From NCBI GenBank assembly GCA_003220985.1, contig QHTY01000173.1, positions 6,026 to 25,278 of the forward strand: DNA of 19,253 nucleotides, read 5' to 3'. Both the position numbers and the translations under genes were made by a program. Positions 16,088-19,253 of this stretch are shown here, piece after piece; the first letter of the stretch is position 1, and each line of letters starts with the position of its first letter. The stretch comes from Gemmatimonadota bacterium (GTDB taxonomy: Bacteria > Gemmatimonadota > Gemmatimonadetes > Gemmatimonadales > GWC2-71-9). Below the pieces are notes generated by a model, which saw only the letters and a list, made by a program, of their open reading frames with translations, was not told the DNA's origin and made no database searches.

Positions 16088-17887
16088 ATGATTGCGTGGC
16101 GTCGTTCCATTGTGATCGCGGCGTTCGTGGCGGCCATCGTTGCGGTCGTCGTGCTCAACGCTCGAGCTGCCGGGAGCGTCGCCGGCGCGAGCGCAACTAT
16201 CCGCCTGACCGAAGTCGCGCACGCGAGCGGCATCGACTTCGTGCACCAAGCGCCGGCACTCGACCCCAAGATCGCGAACGTCGCGCCCCACGTCGGCGCG
16301 CTCGGCGCCTGCGTCTCCGTCGCCGACGTAAACAACGACGGCTGGCCCGATCTCTACTTCACGACGTCACGGTTTGGCGCCAGCAACGCGCTCTATCTGA
16401 ATCAGAAAGACGGCACATTCCGGGACGTGTCCCGAGAGGCGGGCGTTGGCTCCGTGAATCTTCCCGGCGAAGGTGTCTCGATGGGTGCGGTGTGGGGCGA
16501 CTACGACAACGACGGCTTCGAAGACCTCCTCGTCTACAAATGGGGCTACCCGCAGCTGTTCCATAATCGAGGGCCAGGCCGGTTCGAGGATGTCACGGCA
16601 CAGTCGGGGCTCAAGCGCTGGATGAACTCCAACGGCGCGGTCTGGTTCGATTTCGATCGCGACGGCCTGCTCGACCTGTACATCACCGGCTACTTCCGCT
16701 CCGATATCGACTTCTGGCATCTCACCACCACGCGCATCATGCAGCACAGCTGGGAGTTCGCGACCAATGGCGGCAAGAACCTCCTGTTTAAGAACCTAGG
16801 GCTAGGCCATTTCAAGGACGTGACAGATTCGCTGGGCGTGGGCAGCACGCGCTGGACCCTGGCCGTCACCGCCGCCGATTTCAACGACGACGGCTGGCCC
16901 GACCTGTATCTCGCCAACGATTACGGCCCCGAGGAGCTGTACCTGAATCACGAGGGCAAGCACTTCGAGCTCGCCCGCGCCGGGCTGTCGGACGACTCCA
17001 AGAGCGGCATGGCGGTCGCGCTCGGCGACGTCTACAACCGCGGCGAACACGACGTGTTCGTCACGAACATCTCCGAGAAGGGATTTTTGTTCCAGGGCAA
17101 CAACTTGCGGCTCAATTTTCTCAAGGAGCTGGGCCGCTTTGACGAGGTCGCGACCGGCCCGGTCGCCGACGCCGGCTGGGCGTGGGGCGCGCAGTTCGGC
17201 GACCTGAACAACGACGGCCTGCTCGATCTCGTCGTCGCCAACGGCTTCATCTCGGGGGATTCCGCGCACGATTACTGGTATGCGATGTCCAAGATCGCCG
17301 GCGCGCAGGGCAACATCTTCGAGGACGCCAAGAATTGGCCGCCGATCGGCAGCGCGAGCTTGTCGGGATACGAGCGCTCGCGCGTGCTGCTCAATCGCGG
17401 CCAGGCGGGATTCGTCGATGTCGCCCAGGAGGCGGGCGTCACCGATCGGCTCGATGGCCGCGCCGTCGCGATGGCCGACCTCTTCAATCGCGGCGTGCTC
17501 GACGTCATCATCGCGAATGAAAAGGGAAGGGTGCTGCTCTATAAGAACACGTTCCCCCTCTCCCGAAGGGAGAGGGGGGCAGGGGGTGAGGACTCCCGCA
17601 GGGAGAGGGGGCCGGGGGGTGAGGGCTGGGTCGAGTTCAAGCTGGTGGGGACGCGCAGCAATCGCAGCGCGATCGGCGCCGAGGTGACAGTGGAGTTCGG
17701 CAGCGGCCGGCAGCGCCAGGTGGTGGATGGCGGAATGGGATTCTGTAGTCAAAACGATCGGCGCTTGCACTTCGGGCTTGGGGGCCAGGGCTTGGGGAAA
17801 GTCACCATCCGCTGGCCTTCCGGTACGCAGCAGATCCTGACCGGTCTGGCCATCGATCACTTGCACGTCGTCACGGAACCGCAGTGA
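16088..17887 (+). CDS. FG-GAP/VCBS-repeat protein with C-terminal ASPIC/UnbV domain (CRTAC1-like)
   Basis: A 599-residue protein with an N-terminal membrane anchor or signal (RRSIVIAAFVAAIVAVVVLN) and then a seven-bladed FG-GAP propeller. Blades include ACVSVADVNNDGWPDLYFTT, GAVWGDYDNDGFEDLLVYK, GAVWFDFDRDGLLDLYITG, AVTAADFNDDGWPDLYLAND and GAQFGDLNNDGLLDLVVANG. Two blades, ALGDVYNRGEHDVFVTN and MADLFNRGVLDVIIANE, have NRG in place of the DG metal loop and probably bind no calcium. Residues about 489-512 come from palindromic repeats, and the ASPIC/UnbV domain fills the C-terminus (WVEFKLVGTRSNRSAIGAEV, QNDRRLHFGLGG, TIRWPSGTQQILTG). The start lies 27 bases from the start of the divergent FG-GAP gene. 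The stop overlaps the GTG of the UnbU-like gene as GTGA. This is the UnbV half of an UnbV-UnbU pair; exported, function unknown. Confidence 0.9.
   Translation: MIAWRRSIVIAAFVAAIVAVVVLNARAAGSVAGASATIRLTEVAHASGIDFVHQAPALDPKIANVAPHVGALGACVSVADVNNDGWPDLYFTTSRFGASNALYLNQKDGTFRDVSREAGVGSVNLPGEGVSMGAVWGDYDNDGFEDLLVYKWGYPQLFHNRGPGRFEDVTAQSGLKRWMNSNGAVWFDFDRDGLLDLYITGYFRSDIDFWHLTTTRIMQHSWEFATNGGKNLLFKNLGLGHFKDVTDSLGVGSTRWTLAVTAADFNDDGWPDLYLANDYGPEELYLNHEGKHFELARAGLSDDSKSGMAVALGDVYNRGEHDVFVTNISEKGFLFQGNNLRLNFLKELGRFDEVATGPVADAGWAWGAQFGDLNNDGLLDLVVANGFISGDSAHDYWYAMSKIAGAQGNIFEDAKNWPPIGSASLSGYERSRVLLNRGQAGFVDVAQEAGVTDRLDGRAVAMADLFNRGVLDVIIANEKGRVLLYKNTFPLSRRERGAGGEDSRRERGPGGEGWVEFKLVGTRSNRSAIGAEVTVEFGSGRQRQVVDGGMGFCSQNDRRLHFGLGGQGLGKVTIRWPSGTQQILTGLAIDHLHVVTEPQ
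17554..17591. repeat. 38-base palindromic element, copy 1 (inside the UnbV-like gene)
   Basis: A perfect 11-base stem (CCCCCTCTCCC at 17554-17564, GGGAGAGGGGG at 17568-17578) around the loop GAA is followed by a 13-base tail ending GGGGGTGAGG. It differs from the copy at 17921-17958 at two of 38 positions. It is read in frame as PLSRRERGAGGE between the last propeller blade and the ASPIC/UnbV domain. Confidence 0.85.
17593..17624. repeat. Palindromic element, copy 2 (shortened left arm)
   Basis: CTCCC, loop GCA and GGGAG form a shorter stem, followed by the same right arm and GGGGTGAGG tail as copy 1. It begins two bases after copy 1 ends and is read in the same frame (SRRERGPGGE). The outer left arm is missing, so this may be a tandem partial duplication or a second insertion. 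Confidence 0.75.
17774..17797. repeat. 7-base-periodic repeat in the ASPIC/UnbV domain
   Basis: GGGCTTG, GGGGCCA, GGGCTTG and GGG follow each other. The stretch encodes GLGGQGLG at the loop between LHFGLG and the TIRWPSG strand, where a short turn is usual. On the other strand the units resemble the AAGCCCC/AGCCCCC units at 5199-5219. Confidence 0.45.
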
Positions 17888-18762
17888 CGGCGACTCCCGC
17901 ACAACCCCCGGCGCTTCGTCCCCCCTCTCCCGTAGGGAGAGGGGGTCAGGGGGTGAGGATCGCGGTCGATCCCAAGTACCTGATTGTCTTTCTCATCACG
18001 CTGGTGCTCGTGGTCGGCGAAGCGCGCTACGGCATCCTCGGCGGCTACCAGCGCCTCGCGACCACACTGGGCGTCTGTGTCGCGACTGAGCTGCTCCTGT
18101 CGTGGTGGCTGCGGGGCCGAGTGGCGAATGTGGCCAGCGCATACATCACGGGAATCAGCCTCGCGCTCTTGATCAAGCCCCAGGCGAACATGCTGTGGCC
18201 GTTCGCACTCGGCGCGTTTCTCGCGATCGCCTCGAAATACGTGCTCACCTACCACGGCCGTCACCTCTGGAATCCGAGCAACTTCGCGATCGCGCTGCTC
18301 GTCCTCATAGCCTCCGATTCCGTCGCGATCCTCAGCCACCAGTGGGGCAACGACCTCGGCACGAACCTCGTGATCTGGGCGTTCGGGCTCGTGATCGCGT
18401 GGCGCGCTCGCGTGCTGCACGTCACGCTCACGTATGTGGCGTGCTTCGTTGTCTTCGCGGTGTTGCGGCACTTCCTGGTGGGCGGACCGCTGCTCGCGGA
18501 GATCGCGCCGATTACGGGACCGATGTATCAGCTGTTCGTCTTCTTCATGGTGACCGATCCTCGCACCACCGTGAGCACGCCGCGCGGCCGGATGATCGTG
18601 GTGGCGATCGTTGCGCTGGTCGAGACTTTGATCCGACTCGCCGGCGATTACCAGCTGGCACTGCTGCGGCCGTTCTACGTGTCGCCGCCGATTCTGGCGC
18701 TGGCGATGGTGGGGCCGCTGGCCATGTTGTGGGATTTGAGGCGCACCGCACTCCGCGCGTGA
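17884..18762 (+). CDS. Multi-spanning membrane protein, NqrB/RnfD/UnbU-like
   Basis: A 292-residue integral membrane protein with about eight or nine hydrophobic segments (for example YLIVFLITLVLVVGEARYG, YITGISLALLIKPQ, LWPFALGAFLAIASKYVLTY and ILALAMVGPLAMLWDL). Family landmarks of the NQR2/RnfD/RnfE group are GRHLWNPSNFAIALLVL and MYQLFVFFMVTDPRTTVSTP. UnbU of enediyne clusters belongs to this group, and here the gene overlaps an UnbV-like gene by four bases. I see no S/T-G-A-T flavinylation motif of true RnfD or NqrB, so covalent FMN is unlikely. The start is uncertain: the GTG at 17884 (GTGA overlap) would translate a palindromic repeat as PPSPVGRGGQGVR, whereas the in-frame GTG at 17953 would skip it and start at VRIAVDPKYL. 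No other rnf or nqr genes are in the window. Role unknown. Confidence 0.8.
   Translation: MTATPAQPPALRPPSPVGRGGQGVRIAVDPKYLIVFLITLVLVVGEARYGILGGYQRLATTLGVCVATELLLSWWLRGRVANVASAYITGISLALLIKPQANMLWPFALGAFLAIASKYVLTYHGRHLWNPSNFAIALLVLIASDSVAILSHQWGNDLGTNLVIWAFGLVIAWRARVLHVTLTYVACFVVFAVLRHFLVGGPLLAEIAPITGPMYQLFVFFMVTDPRTTVSTPRGRMIVVAIVALVETLIRLAGDYQLALLRPFYVSPPILALAMVGPLAMLWDLRRTALRA
17921..17958. repeat. 38-base palindromic element, copy 3 (at the start of the UnbU-like gene)
   Basis: The same 11-base stem (17921-17931 with 17935-17945) has the loop GTA and the 13-base tail ending GGGGGTGAGG. The orientation is the same as copy 1 but the reading frame differs (RPPSPVGRGGQGVR if translated). Either it is the 5' part of the gene or it is an untranslated leader just before the GTG at 17953. 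Confidence 0.85.
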
Positions 18763-18880
18763 GGCCTCGCTGGGCTGCCGATCGCCGGGTTCGCCGCAAG
18801 TGCGGAGCCACTGGATCAAGGTCTATCCGGAGTTTCGGTGAGGCTCGGACTGGCCTGCCACCGTTCGCGATCGATTCGGG

Positions 18881-18886
18881 TATAAC
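18881..18886 (+). promoter_or_regulatory. Candidate -10 element before the small lipoprotein gene
   Basis: TATAAC matches five of six bases of the sigma-70 -10 consensus and lies 34 bases before the ATG at 18921, in the 158-base gap after the UnbU-like gene. No good -35 is visible. The rest of the gap (18763-18920) shows nothing else I can name. Confidence 0.3.
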
Positions 18887-18920
18887 GCGTGTTGCCATCA
18901 TTCGCTTCGCGGAGGCGCGT

Positions 18921-19253
18921 ATGTTCATTCGTTCGCTCGCGGTCGTCGTGTGCTCCACCGTCCTCATCGCCTGTCACCGTCCGACGGAAGTCAGTGGCGT
19001 GTATGTCGATCAGGACCGAACCGGGACGTTCTTCCCGTGCGATGACGCGAAGATCGCCATGATCGTGCAGGACTCAGCGCTCGCGACGAGATACCACACC
19101 GTCGCGCAGTCCAACGAGGCTGTGTTCGTGCGAATGCGTGGTGTGAAAGGGCACGAAGGCAGCATCTACGGCGGCCAACGTTCCTTTTACGTACAGCAGA
19201 TTCTCGAGGTCCGGCCGCGCGCGGCCGGTGAGTGTCCGGGAGTCGCCCAGCCC
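18921..19253 (+). CDS. Small putative lipoprotein, partial at the right edge
   Basis: An open frame of 111 codons runs from the ATG at 18921 to the window end without a stop. GGAGG at 18911-18915 is a well-placed Shine-Dalgarno sequence. The N-terminus MFIRSLAVVVCSTVLIAC is a lipoprotein signal with lipobox LIAC, the cysteine being residue 18. The mature part starts HRPTEVSGVYVDQDRTGTFF and contains PCDDAKIAMIVQDSALATRY and later SIYGGQRSFYVQQILEVRP, ending near GECPGVAQP. The beta-rich pattern with a GVY...FFPC start faintly recalls NlpE-like or META-type envelope lipoproteins, but I do not recognise the family. It has its own promoter region and seems separate from the upstream operon. Confidence 0.75.
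   Translation, partial: MFIRSLAVVVCSTVLIACHRPTEVSGVYVDQDRTGTFFPCDDAKIAMIVQDSALATRYHTVAQSNEAVFVRMRGVKGHEGSIYGGQRSFYVQQILEVRPRAAGECPGVAQP

Noticed and set aside
17554..17958. CRISPR array suggested by repeated elements
   Set aside because: The copies are palindromes with irregular gaps (1 and 296 bases), are translated or adjoin starts, and no spacers or cas genes are present.
18794..18805. CCGCAAGTGCGG stem after the UnbU-like gene as a terminator
   Set aside because: The stem is four or five base pairs and no T-rich stretch follows.

Overview
The window looks like a chromosomal segment from a high-GC Gram-negative soil or sediment bacterium. SusC/SusD-type glycan uptake genes, Shine-Dalgarno-led starts (AAGGAGG before susC, which argues against Bacteroidota), Tat-exported sugar oxidoreductase genes and large FG-GAP/ASPIC-UnbV proteins together suggest Gemmatimonadota or a nearby lineage. 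This placement is inference from gene content, not a measured phylogeny.

Layout. (1) 1-1568, minus strand: a GH20 beta-N-acetylhexosaminidase, cut by the left window edge. (2) 1622-6525, plus strand: a tightly packed run of a Tat-exported sugar isomerase/epimerase-type TIM barrel, a broken TolB-like beta-propeller gene, a GMC flavoprotein dehydrogenase, its Tat-signal small subunit (gluconate 2-dehydrogenase subunit 3 family), a GNAT acetyltransferase and a small LuxR-type HTH protein. (3) 6632-12708, plus strand: an exported YdjC/ChbG-like carbohydrate deacetylase, a SusC-like TonB-dependent receptor with a plug deletion and a frameshift, and a SusD-like lipoprotein. (4) 12716-16060, minus strand: a 1114-residue FG-GAP/ASPIC-UnbV lipoprotein convergent with susD. 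(5) 16088-18762, plus strand: a second FG-GAP/ASPIC-UnbV protein, divergent from the first with 27 bp between start codons, overlapping a membrane protein of the NqrB/RnfD/UnbU type. (6) 18921-19253: start of a small lipoprotein, cut by the right edge.

How the genes may work together. GH20, the ChbG-like deacetylase and SusC/SusD fit capture and trimming of N-acetylated glycans such as chitooligosaccharides. The Tat-exported TIM barrel plus GMC/subunit-3 pair resembles sets that oxidise sugars in the periplasm and process the keto-sugar. The UnbV-UnbU pair matches two neighbours known from enediyne clusters, here without any polyketide gene in view.

The least ordinary signal is the repeat content inside coding sequence. 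A 38-base palindromic element occurs twice almost identically (one copy inside a gene, one at a gene start, read in different frames), with a third partial copy beside the first. A separate 75-base hairpin made of 7-base repeats sits in frame in the big minus-strand gene, and three more 7-base-periodic micro-repeats lie in other genes. Several sit at domain boundaries or loops. Three coding lesions (one in the TolB-like gene, two in susC) may be real decay or assembly error.
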